From Verrucomicrobiales bacterium (GTDB lineage Bacteria > Verrucomicrobiota > Verrucomicrobiia > Limisphaerales > UBA9464): a stretch of 39,034 nucleotides of DNA. Location: the NCBI GenBank assembly GCA_027483345.1, contig JAIXUV010000216.1:1-39034 (forward strand), given 5' to 3'. Below are positions 24,877 to 34,220 of the stretch, piece by piece. Made by a program: the position numbers and the translations under genes. Within the stretch, counting starts at the first letter, position 1. Every line of letters begins with the position of its first letter. Under the pieces are notes generated by a model. The model did no database searches, was not told the origin of the DNA, and saw only the letters and a list, made by a program, of their open reading frames with translations.

Positions 24877-25641
24877 TCAGCGGCCGTTGGCGGAGCCCGG
24901 GCTGCACCACAGCCGGTTCTTGGTCGGGATGTTCCCCTCGGCGTAGAAGCGCACCGTCTTCAGGTACTCGGTGTGACCGTCGACCACGCCCACGGTGGTG
25001 CCGACGGTGTGGACCTTGGTGATGCCTTCCGCGGGGCTGCTGGAGCCGTCGTTGAAGTCGCCCGGATTCGTCTCCAGGGCCTGCCAGAAGATGATGGCGT
25101 CGGCCTGGAACTGGGTGGACTTGTAGGAACCCGGCGAGACGCCGCCGAATCCGCAGACCGCCCCGTTCATCAGGTAGCTCGACATCTTCTGCGACCGGCT
25201 GCGCCAGACGGGCTTGTTCGTGCGGTCGACGGGGCAGCGGAAGACGGCCGGGCTGCCGATGTACTGATAGAGCAGTCCCGATCCGTAGGCCCCGGGCAGG
25301 TTGGTCGCCCAAGGATTGCGGGTGATGTCCGGCGGGGTTCCGAGGGCGCCGTCATACAGCCAGCCCTTGCGCGTCCACGGCGCGTTCCAGTTCGGCTCCG
25401 GGAGGAAGTCGGCCGAGTCACCGATGTACATGTGCATCCCCAGCGTGATCTGCTTCACGTTGTTCTGGCACTGGATGGTCACCGCCTTCTCCTTCGACTT
25501 GGCCAACGCCGGCAGGAGCATGCCGGCCAGGATCGCGATGATCGCGATCACCACCAGCAGCTCGATGAGGGTGAAGGCCGCGTTCCGGAAGACGGATCCA
25601 CGGGCCTGGGAATGGGGGGAGATCGGGGATTGTGGGCTCAT
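24877..25641 (-). CDS. Prepilin-like protein with H-X9-DG motif (first)
   Basis: 254-residue type II secretion/pilin-like protein. The type III signal is [20 protein letters not shown] with Ala rather than Gly before the processed Phe, and the first Glu at +5. The C-terminal part contains [16 protein letters not shown], the H-X9-DG motif of this very expanded Verrucomicrobiota/Planctomycetota family; function is unknown, perhaps minor pseudopilins. Start ATG 25641 (MSPQSPIS) was chosen; the frame is open 78 codons further, but that stretch contains an inverted repeat and is not family-like. A prepilin peptidase is not in the window. Confidence 0.88.
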   Translation of the reverse strand: MSPQSPISPHSQARGSVFRNAAFTLIELLVVIAIIAILAGMLLPALAKSKEKAVTIQCQNNVKQITLGMHMYIGDSADFLPEPNWNAPWTRKGWLYDGALGTPPDITRNPWATNLPGAYGSGLLYQYIGSPAVFRCPVDRTNKPVWRSRSQKMSSYLMNGAVCGFGGVSPGSYKSTQFQADAIIFWQALETNPGDFNDGSSSPAEGITKVHTVGTTVGVVDGHTEYLKTVRFYAEGNIPTKNRLWCSPGSANGR

Positions 25642-25760
25642 GCGCGGGTCGGGCTCAGGCCGGCGGTGGGCGGACCGGCTGGGGGTAAAGCGTCCGCGCA
25701 CCCCCCTGCAGGGGCAAGGCGTTTCTCGTGTCGACCCCGGCGAATCCACCCGGAAGGGAA

Positions 25761-25903
25761 CCCTCACGCTAAAACGCCAAGCCGCGAAGCACCGGACGCG
25801 GAACTTCGGACTCGAGGTGTCATATCGGGAAGCCTTCCAGTTGCGGCCATTCCCATTCCGAATCCGCCCCCCCACTTGGCGGCTTGGCGCTTTTGCGTGA
25901 GGT
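25761..25903. repeat. Paired inverted-repeat element
   Basis: The left arm 25761-25791 and the reverse complement of the right arm 25873-25903 align over 31 bases with about 25 matches; both contain CCTCACGC, then CGCCAAGCCGC. About 80 bases lie between them. The element fills much of the 289-base gap between the prepilin-like gene and yaeQ. A related half-copy is at 9531-9555. It looks like a small dispersed intergenic palindromic element rather than an insertion sequence: no transposase is present. Confidence 0.6.
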
Positions 25904-25930
25904 CCCTATCTCTTTCTCAACGCGGCCGGT

Positions 25931-26494
25931 TCAGCGTGGAAGTTCGCCGCGAAGCCGCTGCGGAGTCACCTCCACCGAACGCCGGTCGTCGCTCAGCCAG
26001 ATCACGCCGTCCTGGACGGTCATCTGCAATTCCATCGTCCGCTGCGCCAGTTCCCCGAGGGCCCGGGCCTGCTCCGACGGAATCTGCCAGACCGTGAGGT
26101 TCGAGAGGCGGGTGACGCGGTGGGCCAGTTCCTGCCACCAGACGGCGGTCGTGGCGTGGTAAGCGTAGACCGTGAGCCGATCCACGCGGGACGAGGTCCG
26201 CAGCAGCCGCCGTTCGTCCGGTTGGCCGATGTCGATCCAGTGGACAATGCGTCCGGTGAGGTCCTTCTGGAAAAGGCTGGGTTCGTCCGGTTCCCACAGG
26301 TCCTTGCCCAACTCCAGCGGCCCCGCCTCCGGATCCTCGGGGGCCTGCAGGGCGAGGACCAGCAACCGGACCAGGAGCCGGTCGTCGGTCTCCGAGGGAT
26401 GCCTCGCGATGGTGGCCGAGTGGTCCCGGTAGACGTTGCGATCCATGTCGGCGAGCTGGATGCGGGCTTTGTGGATCGTCGCTTTGAGGGCCAT
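25931..26494 (-). CDS. yaeQ: YaeQ family protein
   Basis: 187-residue cytoplasmic protein, the size of E. coli YaeQ. The N-terminus MALKATIHKARIQLADMDRN and the following ARHPSETDDRLLVRLLVLAL are diagnostic, with later HWIDIGQPDERRL and VWQIPS. The family has a PD-(D/E)XK nuclease-like fold; the Glu, Asp-Ile-Gly and Gln/Arg positions expected there are present, but its biochemical role is not established. It follows the small His/Cys-rich gene by 172 bases. Confidence 0.94.
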   Translation of the reverse strand: MALKATIHKARIQLADMDRNVYRDHSATIARHPSETDDRLLVRLLVLALQAPEDPEAGPLELGKDLWEPDEPSLFQKDLTGRIVHWIDIGQPDERRLLRTSSRVDRLTVYAYHATTAVWWQELAHRVTRLSNLTVWQIPSEQARALGELAQRTMELQMTVQDGVIWLSDDRRSVEVTPQRLRGELPR

Positions 26495-26666
26495 GGGTGG
26501 ACTTTCGAAGTGAAGCCTAGCCGTTTGCCTCCTCCGGGGACATCCCCTTCACGACCCGATTGCGTCCGCCACCCGGACAGGCGCGAAATCGAGGGCTCCC
26601 TAGATGGCCCAAGCCGGATTGGCCCCTCTGGTTTCGTTGCCGGAAAACCAGCCGGACTACGGCCTG

Positions 26667-27176
26667 CTACTTCTTCTTTTCGTGGTCGTGCTTCTCGGCG
26701 CCCTTGTGGTCGTGCGCGTCGCTCTTCTTTCCCTCCTTTTCGGAGGAACACGTGCAGAGCCATTCGGGGTTCTTGCAGGCGGAACAGATGGCCGCGTCGA
26801 ATTCGATGCGGGCCGTGATCGCCTTGGACGCCGGGTTCTCCCGGAACTGAAGTACCAACAGGTAGTCGTCGCCTTTGAGTGCGGAGAAGACGAACCGCCC
26901 GCCTTGGACCTCCACCTTGGGCTTCTCCGGCTTGGCGCGGTCGCCACCGGTGACAACCAGCGATTGCTCCGTCACAGCCACGGGCTTCATGTCCTTGTCC
27001 AGGATCGAGATGTGGAATTGGCCGTTCGTCAGCGTGACTTCGCCGTGAACCGTTTCGTTTTTGCTGAACTCCACGATACGCCCGCCGTTCGGCCCGAGTT
27101 CGACGCCCCCATGGCCAAGGGTGCGGATGATGCCGAGCAACAGCATGGCGGCGAGGGTGAGGAGGGATGTCTTCAT
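26667..27176 (-). CDS. Small exported His/Cys-rich protein of the metal-efflux locus
   Basis: 169-residue protein with signal peptide MKTSLLTLAAMLLLGIIRTL and AGGAACACC before the ATG. The body looks like a compact beta-domain (GEVTLTNGQFHISILDKDM); near the end are CSACKNPEWLCTC (four Cys in 13 residues) and a His/Asp/Lys tail ending HDHEKKK. Both are plausible metal ligands. It is the last gene of the RND locus, 61 bases after the pump gene. A periplasmic metal carrier or sensor for the pump is an inference; I do not recognise a named family. Confidence 0.78.
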   Translation of the reverse strand: MKTSLLTLAAMLLLGIIRTLGHGGVELGPNGGRIVEFSKNETVHGEVTLTNGQFHISILDKDMKPVAVTEQSLVVTGGDRAKPEKPKVEVQGGRFVFSALKGDDYLLVLQFRENPASKAITARIEFDAAICSACKNPEWLCTCSSEKEGKKSDAHDHKGAEKHDHEKKK

Positions 27177-27237
27177 GGTGTTCCTGTCGTTTGCAGTGGC
27201 TTCTATGGCCGAGCCCGCCATCGCGGCGGAGAGATTT

Positions 27238-30200
27238 TCAGTGGGACGCTCCGGCTTCGCTTTCGATGGCCCGGGCGGCGGCCTTCCGGCCGAAGGTGTA
27301 GAACACGGTCGGTGTGACCCCGAGGCCCAGCAACGTGGAGGTGATGAGGCCGCCGACGATGACCACGGCGACCGGGTGGAGGATCTCCTTGCCGGGCTGA
27401 TCCGCGGCCAAGACGAGCGGGATGAGGCCGATCCCGGCGGCCAGCGCGGTCATGAGGACGGGCACCAGCCGCTCCTTGGTCCCGCGGATGACCATCGCCT
27501 GGGTGAAGCTTTCGCCCTCGTGCTGCATGAGGTGCAGGTAGTGCGAGATCAGCATGATGCTGTTGCGCGCCGCCACGCCTGCCACGGCGATGAAGCCGAC
27601 GAGCGTGGCGATGCTGATGTTGTTCAGCATGAACCAGGTCAGGGTCAATCCGCCCACCAGTGCCAGCGGGATGTCGAACAGCACCTGGAAGGCGAAGAAC
27701 GGCGTGCGGAAGTGGCCGTAGAGGAGGAACGCGATGACCACGAAGACCACCGCGCTCAGGATTCCGATGCGCCGGGCGGCCTCCTTCTGGGCCTCGAACT
27801 CGCCTTCGTAGCGGATGAAGTAGCCCTCGGGCAGCTTCACCTTGGCGGCGACCTCCTGCTGAAGCCTCGGGACGAGCGACGAGACGTCGCGCACGGTGGG
27901 CTTGATGGCGAGGGCGAAGCGACGCTGGCTGCCTTCGCGGAAGATGACGTTCGGTCCCTTCGCCTCGCGCACCTCCGCGATCAGCCGCAGCGGAATCCGC
28001 TGGGCGGCCGTTTCGCCGTCATGGACCTCGATGGGGATCTGTCCGATGACCCCAGGCGAATCGCGCCATTCCGGCGGCAGGCGGATGACCAGGTCCACGG
28101 ACCTCTGACCTTCGCGCAACTCGGCCACGACCTTGCCGCCGACGAGCATCGAAAGCGTCTCGTTGAGCTTGCCGGGCGTGACGCCATAGGCCGCGGCGCG
28201 GTCCCGGTCGGCTTCGATGCGGAGCTGCGGGATGGTCGACTGCTGGTCCAGCCGGCAGTCCTCGAAGCCGGGAATCTTCTTGGCGACCGCCTGGATCTCC
28301 ATTCCGAGTGCGCGGAGCCGGTCGAGGTCCGGGCCGAAGACCTTGACCGCAACGGGCGCGGACACGCCGCTGAGCATGTGGCCGATGCGATCGGCCAGCG
28401 GGCCGGTCACCACGCTGAACGTGCCCGGCACGGCGCGGATCTTCTGGCGGATGGCCTCCAGGATCTCCGCCCGGGACCGCGTGTTCCCACCGTCTCCGGT
28501 CTTGCGGAAGTCCACGTCGAACTCGGCGGTCGAGACGGGCACGACATGGTCGCCCCGCTCGGCGCGCCCCAGGCGACGGCCCACCTTGCGGACCTCGGGG
28601 ATCTTCAGGAGTTCCTGTTCGATCACGTCGGAAATCCGGTTCATCTCCTCGAGCGAGGTGCCCGGCGCCGAGGTCGAGGAGATCAACGCCGTTTCCTCGC
28701 GGAAGGCGGGGAGGAAATCCTTCCCCATCTGCGGGTAGAGCGAAAACGCACCCAAAACCGCCATGGCCGCCAGTCCCAGCAGGAGATAGGGCTGGCTCAG
28801 TCCGAAGCGCAGGAGCGTGTGCTCGAGAAGCCACTGGAGGCCGCGGACCAGACGGCCATCCCGGTGTTCGCCGCCTTCCTTGGGGCGAAGCAGCAGGGAA
28901 CACAGCACGGGTATCACCGTGAGCGAGACGACGAACGAGGCGACCATGCTGATGATCGTGGCGACGGCGATGGGGGAGAAGAGCCGGCCCTCGACCCCGC
29001 TCAGGCCGAGCAGCGGCAGGAAGACCAGGATGATCAGCAGCGTGGCGTAGAGGATCGAATTCCGAACCTCGCCCGAGGCACGGGCAATGACTTCCAGGCG
29101 GGGGCGCGGCTTCGGCAGGACGGCGTTCTCCCGCAACCGCCGGAAGACGTTCTCCACGTCCACGATCGCGTCGTCCACGACCATGCCGATGGCCACGGCC
29201 AGGCCGCCAAGCGTCATCGAGTTCACCGAGATGCCGAACCCCCGGAAGGTGAGCAGCGTGATGGCGAACGACATCGGCATGGCCATCAGCGTGATGAACG
29301 TGGTGCGGAAGTTCAGGAGGAAGAGGAAGATCACGAGGGTGACCATGGCCGCGCCCTCGACGATGGCGCCCTTGAGGTTGTCGATGGCGTTGGTGATGAA
29401 GTCGGCCTGCCGGAAGAGGACCACCGTCTCGACGCCCGCCGGCAGCGTGGGCTGCAGATCCCGCAGCGCGGTCTCGATCTTCCCGGTCAGGGCCAGCGAA
29501 TCGAACCCCGGGGCCTTGGTGATGCTCATGATGACGCCGCGCACGCCGTTGACGCTGCCGTCGCCGCGCATCGGCTCGATGCCCCATTCCACCTTGGCCA
29601 CGTCCGAGATGCGGATGGCCCGGTCCTGGACGCGCTTCACGACGGAGCGGGCGATGTCGTCGAGCTGCACGGTCATGGCCAGGTTGCGGACCATGACCTC
29701 GGTCGAGCCGGAGTCCAGGAAGCCGCCGGTGCTGTTGCCGGAGGCCTCCTTGGCGGCGCCCTCCAGCTGCTCGTAGGTCACGCCGTGGGCCTGCATCCGC
29801 ATCGGGTCGGGCTGGATCTGCACCTGCTTGATGCCGCCGCCCATGTTCAGGATCTCGGCGATTCCGGGGATGCCTTGCAGGCGGGGCCGGACCACCCAGT
29901 CGGCAAGCGAGCGGACTTCGCGGGCCGGAACCGCGGCGTTGGTGCTGCGAAGGCCCACCAGGAGGATCTCGCCCATGAGCGACGCCACCGGGGTGAGGAA
30001 CGGCTCGACGCCATCGGGCAGGCCGCCGCGAACGCCCTGCAGCCGCTCCTGAACCAGTTGGCGCGCGCGGTAGATGTCGGTGCCCCAGCCGAACTCGGCG
30101 TAGACCAGCGACAGGCTCACGTCGGAGTTCGAACGCAGTCGGGTGAGACCCGCGACTCCCATCAGGGAGCGCTCGATCGGCTGGGTGACGTTGACCTCCA

Positions 30201-30381
30201 CCTCTTCGGGGGCGAGTCCCGGTGATTCGGTCAGGATGATGACCGTCGGCTTGGTCAGGTCGGGGAGCACCTCCACTGGCAGTTCCCGCACGGCCTGGGC
30301 GCCGGCCAGGATCAGGATCAGGGACAACCCGAGCACGATGGCCCGGTTGCCCAGGGCGAGGCGGATCAACCTATTGAGCAT
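27238..30381 (-). CDS. RND efflux pump, CusA/CzcA-like (heavy-metal family)
   Basis: Inner-membrane proton-driven pump of 1047 residues that would export a metal ion or other solute through a tripartite complex. N-terminal TM1 (MLNRLIRLALGNRAIVLGLS) leads to the LPVEVLPDLTKPTV periplasmic entry region typical of the heavy-metal (HME) group; twelve TM segments are expected. The TM4 proton-relay region reads GLAVAIGMVVDDAIVDVEN: two adjacent Asp as in drug-type RND pumps, unlike the single Asp of CusA or the DFGxxxD of CzcA, so the substrate cannot be assigned. Its start overlaps the adaptor stop by 11 bases, indicating coupled translation. Confidence 0.93.
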   Translation of the reverse strand: MLNRLIRLALGNRAIVLGLSLILILAGAQAVRELPVEVLPDLTKPTVIILTESPGLAPEEVEVNVTQPIERSLMGVAGLTRLRSNSDVSLSLVYAEFGWGTDIYRARQLVQERLQGVRGGLPDGVEPFLTPVASLMGEILLVGLRSTNAAVPAREVRSLADWVVRPRLQGIPGIAEILNMGGGIKQVQIQPDPMRMQAHGVTYEQLEGAAKEASGNSTGGFLDSGSTEVMVRNLAMTVQLDDIARSVVKRVQDRAIRISDVAKVEWGIEPMRGDGSVNGVRGVIMSITKAPGFDSLALTGKIETALRDLQPTLPAGVETVVLFRQADFITNAIDNLKGAIVEGAAMVTLVIFLFLLNFRTTFITLMAMPMSFAITLLTFRGFGISVNSMTLGGLAVAIGMVVDDAIVDVENVFRRLRENAVLPKPRPRLEVIARASGEVRNSILYATLLIILVFLPLLGLSGVEGRLFSPIAVATIISMVASFVVSLTVIPVLCSLLLRPKEGGEHRDGRLVRGLQWLLEHTLLRFGLSQPYLLLGLAAMAVLGAFSLYPQMGKDFLPAFREETALISSTSAPGTSLEEMNRISDVIEQELLKIPEVRKVGRRLGRAERGDHVVPVSTAEFDVDFRKTGDGGNTRSRAEILEAIRQKIRAVPGTFSVVTGPLADRIGHMLSGVSAPVAVKVFGPDLDRLRALGMEIQAVAKKIPGFEDCRLDQQSTIPQLRIEADRDRAAAYGVTPGKLNETLSMLVGGKVVAELREGQRSVDLVIRLPPEWRDSPGVIGQIPIEVHDGETAAQRIPLRLIAEVREAKGPNVIFREGSQRRFALAIKPTVRDVSSLVPRLQQEVAAKVKLPEGYFIRYEGEFEAQKEAARRIGILSAVVFVVIAFLLYGHFRTPFFAFQVLFDIPLALVGGLTLTWFMLNNISIATLVGFIAVAGVAARNSIMLISHYLHLMQHEGESFTQAMVIRGTKERLVPVLMTALAAGIGLIPLVLAADQPGKEILHPVAVVIVGGLITSTLLGLGVTPTVFYTFGRKAAARAIESEAGASH

Positions 30382-31555
30382 GGTCGGAGCCTCCCGTCGT
30401 GGGGTTCTTCGGCGGCGCCTCCGCCTTCGGTCCGCCGCGCACGGTGGCGACCACCAGCAGCACCAGCAGGACGCCGTTCCCCAGGAGCGAGAAGAGCGTC
30501 AGCCCGGAAAGCCCCGCTCCGCCTGGGGTGCCGTGGTCGTGTCCATCGTCCTCCGCGTGGCCGGCCGCCTTCTGGCCCTGGACCCTCTCGCTGCCGTCCT
30601 CGTTGTGCTCGTGGCCATGCGCGGCATCCAGCGCCTCCTTGAGCGAGACGCTGCCCTTGCCCGCGAAGGCCAGGGAATAGGCACCGGTCGTCACCACCTT
30701 GTCCCCCGGAAACAGACCCAGGGTGATCTCGGCCAGACGGTCGTTCACCGCGCCGACCACGACCGGCACGCGGACGAACGCGTTTGGAATGCTGTCGTGC
30801 GCGACGAAGAGGAAACGGTCGGCGCCATCGCCTTGGACCGCGGTCCGCGGAACCGCCATGACGTCGGTCCGCCTCCCGGTGATCAGGTGGAACTCGACCG
30901 GCATGCCCGGACGCAGCCAGACGCCTTGGTTGTCGAGATGGCAGGCCACTTCCAAGGTCCCGGAAACCGGATCGGCCAGCGCCCCCAGGTGCTCGACCTT
31001 CGTCTCCCAGGTTTCCCCAGGCCACCCGGAGGAGGTCACGCGGACACGCAGTCCCGGCCTCATCCGGCTGGCCAGATGCACGGGCACCCGTGCGAGTGCG
31101 TACACAGTGGAGAGGTCGACGACGGCGAGCAGCGCCTTGTCCGGGCTGACCGGGTCTCCCTCGACGACGTCCAATTCCGCGATCAAGCCGTCCATGGGCG
31201 CCGTCAGGACGACTTGGGGCGGTGGGTCTCCCGCCTGGCGGCTCTCGACCACGACCAGCGGGTCCCCCGCCTTGACGGCATGGTCCGGGCGGGCCTTGAC
31301 CTGCACCGCCCTTCCGGGAATGCGGCTGCTGACGACCGACTTTCTGCCCGGGAGCACCTCGATGCGTCCGAGCGCAAAAACGGTCTCCTCGAAGACCTGT
31401 TCCTCCACTTCGACGGTCTCCAGACGCAGGTTTTTGACGCCGATCTCGTCGAGGAAGACGGTGTTGGCGAGGCGCGCCGCCTTGGCCGAGTCGGCCGCCT
31501 GGGCGGTGCCGATTGCGGCGGCCAGCAGCAGGCACCGGGTGAGAAGTCGGATCAT
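30371..31555 (-). CDS. RND efflux periplasmic adaptor with His-rich C-terminus
   Basis: 394-residue membrane-fusion protein linking the RND pump to the TolC-like channel. Signal peptide MIRLLTRCLLLAAAIGTAQA. Barrel-sandwich and beta-barrel regions: GRIEVLPGRKSVVSSRIPGR (about 60), VVLTAPMDGLIAELDVVEGD (about 120), LRPGMPVEFHLITGRR and AVPRTAVQGDG. Unusually, residues about 312-342 are rich in His, Asp and Glu (AHGHEHNEDG, GHAEDDGHDHG), followed by a hydrophobic span (about 349-372, LTLFSLLGNGVLLVLLVVAT) and a short tail. The frame is open to an ATG at 31738 that overlaps the TolC-like stop (ATGA) and would add 61 residues; the signal peptide favours 31555. Confidence 0.88.
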   Translation of the reverse strand: MIRLLTRCLLLAAAIGTAQAADSAKAARLANTVFLDEIGVKNLRLETVEVEEQVFEETVFALGRIEVLPGRKSVVSSRIPGRAVQVKARPDHAVKAGDPLVVVESRQAGDPPPQVVLTAPMDGLIAELDVVEGDPVSPDKALLAVVDLSTVYALARVPVHLASRMRPGLRVRVTSSGWPGETWETKVEHLGALADPVSGTLEVACHLDNQGVWLRPGMPVEFHLITGRRTDVMAVPRTAVQGDGADRFLFVAHDSIPNAFVRVPVVVGAVNDRLAEITLGLFPGDKVVTTGAYSLAFAGKGSVSLKEALDAAHGHEHNEDGSERVQGQKAAGHAEDDGHDHGTPGGAGLSGLTLFSLLGNGVLLVLLVVATVRGGPKAEAPPKNPTTGGSDHAQ

Positions 31556-31734
31556 GTTGGAAGGGGGAACTTCGGAGTGGGACTCCGGCCGTCTTGGAAA
31601 GCCGCAGCGCGAGGAAGCAGGGCAGGGCGGTGACGGCAATGCCGGCCGCGAACGCCAACCCGATACGCCAGCCCATTTGAGAAACATCGGCAGCCGAAGG
31701 AAGAAGCGCATGGCCGGCGGGTAAATCGGTTGGT

Positions 31735-32988
31735 TCATCGGGTCTTCGAGGGTTGTCCGACGCCTCCGACCGCGGTCTGGAGGCGCACTGCGGCGAGATG
31801 ATATCCCGCCAGGGCGTCGATGCGGGCCGACTCCAGCTCCAGGCGTCGATCACGGGCGCGGAGAAGGTCGGTGAACGACGCCTGGCCTGCGTCCCGTGCG
31901 TTTCTGATCCGATCCTCGATCACCCGTGCCTGCGGCAACAGGGAGTCGGTGATCCCGCGCAGGGTCGCGAAGGCGCCGCGCATCTCGGAGTCCGCGGCCG
32001 CGATCTCGGACCTCACCCGTCGGTCCAGCGCTTCCGCCTCCATGGCGACCCGCCGGACGGTGGCCGAGGCCTCGTCGATCCGGCCGCGGTTCCGGTTCCA
32101 CAACGGCAGTGGCACGCTGAGCCGGATTCCCACGCGATGGTCGGTCTGCAGGCCGAAGGGACCATCCTCGTTGCGGTCGATCTCGCCGAAGAATCCGAGG
32201 CCCGCGTCCTCCCACTTTCCTGCGCGGGCAAGCCGGACGGCCTCCTGGGCCGCGCCGGTTCGGGCTGCGGCCGCAACCTGATCCGGACGGCGGTTCTCCA
32301 GGGGTTTCGGCACCGGCGGAGGAGCTTGGGGTTCCGAGAGCGAGCCGGAGAACGACAGTTCCTCCGTGTCGGACATTCCCAGCAGCGGACGCAACTGGGC
32401 CCGCAACACGTTGGCCTCGGCCTCCAAGGCGTTCAGCCGGATCGCGTGTTGGGAGGTCTCCAGGTCGAATTGCAGCGCATCGATCCCGGGACCCTCGCCG
32501 GCGGCCGCGGTCTTTCGGGCGAACTCCGCCAACTCGACGCTGTTGGATTGCAGGCGCCGGCGGAGGTCCATCCGTGCGGCCAGCACCAGCATCTGCGTCA
32601 CGGCCGTGCGAACCTCGCCGGCCAACCGGCGCTCCGCGTCCGCGACCTCGGCCTCGGCGGCGGCGAGTTCCAGCCTCGAGACGTCCTTGGCGAGGCGAAG
32701 CCGGGCGGTCAGTGGAAAGCGTTGGGTGATGCCGAACTCGCCGAGACGCTCGCGGCCGTTCGCATGCGGCAGGATCGCCGCCTCGACCTCGGGATTCGAA
32801 AGGCGGCCCGCCTGGACCCGCCGTCCCCGCGCTTCGGCCACGGTGATGCGTGCCGCGTCCAGATCCGCGTTGTGCGCGAGCGCCTGCGCCACCGCCTGAT
32901 CACAGGAAAGAACGGCGGCCCTGACCGGTTGGAAGATCCAACCGGCCAGTGTCAGGACGAGAATCAGGGATGGAAAAACACGCTTCAT
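31735..32988 (-). CDS. TolC/CusC-like outer-membrane efflux protein
   Basis: 417-residue outer-membrane channel of the RND complex. Signal peptide MKRVFPSLILVLTLAGWIFQ to PVRA. Two long helical OEP repeats are visible: the first with AVAQALAHNADLDAARITVAEARGR then the strand GEFGITQRFPL, the second with QEAVRLARAGKWEDAGLGFF and the strand VGIRLSVPLPLWNRNRGRI, the most family-typical segment, ending in a long coiled helix. It is the first large gene of the operon; the adaptor begins 180 bases downstream. Confidence 0.9.
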   Translation of the reverse strand: MKRVFPSLILVLTLAGWIFQPVRAAVLSCDQAVAQALAHNADLDAARITVAEARGRRVQAGRLSNPEVEAAILPHANGRERLGEFGITQRFPLTARLRLAKDVSRLELAAAEAEVADAERRLAGEVRTAVTQMLVLAARMDLRRRLQSNSVELAEFARKTAAAGEGPGIDALQFDLETSQHAIRLNALEAEANVLRAQLRPLLGMSDTEELSFSGSLSEPQAPPPVPKPLENRRPDQVAAAARTGAAQEAVRLARAGKWEDAGLGFFGEIDRNEDGPFGLQTDHRVGIRLSVPLPLWNRNRGRIDEASATVRRVAMEAEALDRRVRSEIAAADSEMRGAFATLRGITDSLLPQARVIEDRIRNARDAGQASFTDLLRARDRRLELESARIDALAGYHLAAVRLQTAVGGVGQPSKTR

Positions 32989-33090
32989 GGACGGACTGCG
33001 GACGGGGAGACGGGACGGATCCCGGGATGAACCGAACCAGGCGGGCAAAGGAGGCCCGTGAAGGAATGCGACCCGTTTGGACAGGGGCGC

Positions 33091-33486
33091 CTACGAAGCG
33101 AGGGAAGGCGCGCGCACCGGAAGCGACGTGCGCGAAGTCAGCAGACAGACGTGTGGCAGGACGGAGTCACCCGCGTGTGGCGAAGGGGTTATCTGCGGTG
33201 ATTCAATCGGAGCGAAGCCGTGAACGCACGATGGCGGCCACGGAGACAAGACGGCCACGAACGCCGGCTTGAGATCGCCCAGCTTGATCCTGAACTGCGG
33301 ACCGACCTTGGCCGACTGGCACAGGGAGCAGTCGTCGCAGCCGGCGTCGTCCGAATCCGATGCGTGGTCCGTGTCGGCGTGATGGCAGAGCTCCACGTCG
33401 ATCAGCCTCTCGATCTCGCAATGCGCCGCCAGCGGCACCCAGAGGAGTGCGAGCACGACGGACAAGAACCAACGCCAAGCGATCAA
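33091..33486 (-). CDS. Small Cys/His-rich exported protein upstream of the efflux genes
   Basis: Probable 131-residue protein. Hydrophobic N-terminus (LIAWRWFLSVVLALLWVPLAA) followed by HCEIERLIDVELCHHADTDH and an acidic CDDCSLC cluster, suggesting metal binding. No ATG is in frame near the hydrophobic segment; TTG 33486 is the best start and a GTG at 33459 is an alternative. The nearest ATG (33756) would add 90 low-complexity residues that do not look coding. Proteins of this type often precede CusCBA-like genes. Existence as a gene is likely, the start uncertain. Confidence 0.6.
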   Translation of the reverse strand: MIAWRWFLSVVLALLWVPLAAHCEIERLIDVELCHHADTDHASDSDDAGCDDCSLCQSAKVGPQFRIKLGDLKPAFVAVLSPWPPSCVHGFAPIESPQITPSPHAGDSVLPHVCLLTSRTSLPVRAPSLAS

Positions 33487-34220
33487 CGTGGGGCGGACAT
33501 AACGGCCGAGGCCGTCGGGATCAAACAAATACTCGGCTGCGGGTGGGACGTCACCGCTCGGCACCGCGACGTGGACGGCCGGATGGGAGCCGCGATCCTG
33601 CCGAGACAGAGCGCGAGGCTGAGGATTCGCCGCAGCAATCAGTGGGTGTGGATCCCTCCGGGGAAGAGGGCATGCAGGGAGTCGGAACCGCTGGTTTCGC
33701 CAAGTCGCCGTTTTCGTCAGGTGGCCAACGCCGGATCCTGGGGGGTTCGTCTCCACTCTCCCGATCCGATTTCTGTCTCCAGGAGAAAAGTGGCATTTCC
33801 AGGCATTACGCCCGCAATGGGGATACGTCCCGGGTCGCTTGCCTGAATTCCATCTGTGCCGATCTGTGAAATCTACGGAAGCAAACGTCTGCGGATTGGG
33901 AGTTCGGGAATTTCATCCACAGATGTCGTAGAGGGACACAAATATGGAAGTGGTGGGAGATCGGGGGAACCCTTGGTCTGGTTCGATGGGGTCGATGCTT
34001 TCGGCAGTTCGCTGACCGGCATTTTTGCCGATGGACCCGTATGGCATCTCAGACGCACAAGATTCATCGAGGGACCCACTGGAAACGGCAAGCACCCCAG
34101 CCACCTTGCTACCACCTCTCAGACCAGTAGCCTACGGACGTGCCCCCAGTCGCCATCTCTTGAGACATCGCATTCCCTGAAACCCATGCGGGCGCTTCGG
34201 ACCGGACGAAACGACCTGCC
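33487..34220. other. Long gene-free stretch before the LRR gene
   Basis: 734 bases with no convincing gene. Its right half is less GC-rich than the rest of the window, and open frames here lack family features or codon bias. It must contain the promoters of the leftward efflux locus and of the rightward LRR gene, but I cannot place them. GGGGATACGTCCC at 33819-33831 has an inverted near-copy at 35934-35946. Confidence 0.6.

Noticed and set aside
27061-30225. Plus-strand open frame of 1054 codons opposite the RND pump
   Set aside because: Asp/His/Arg/Gly-rich composition typical of antisense frames in high-GC DNA; the pump on the other strand is unambiguous.
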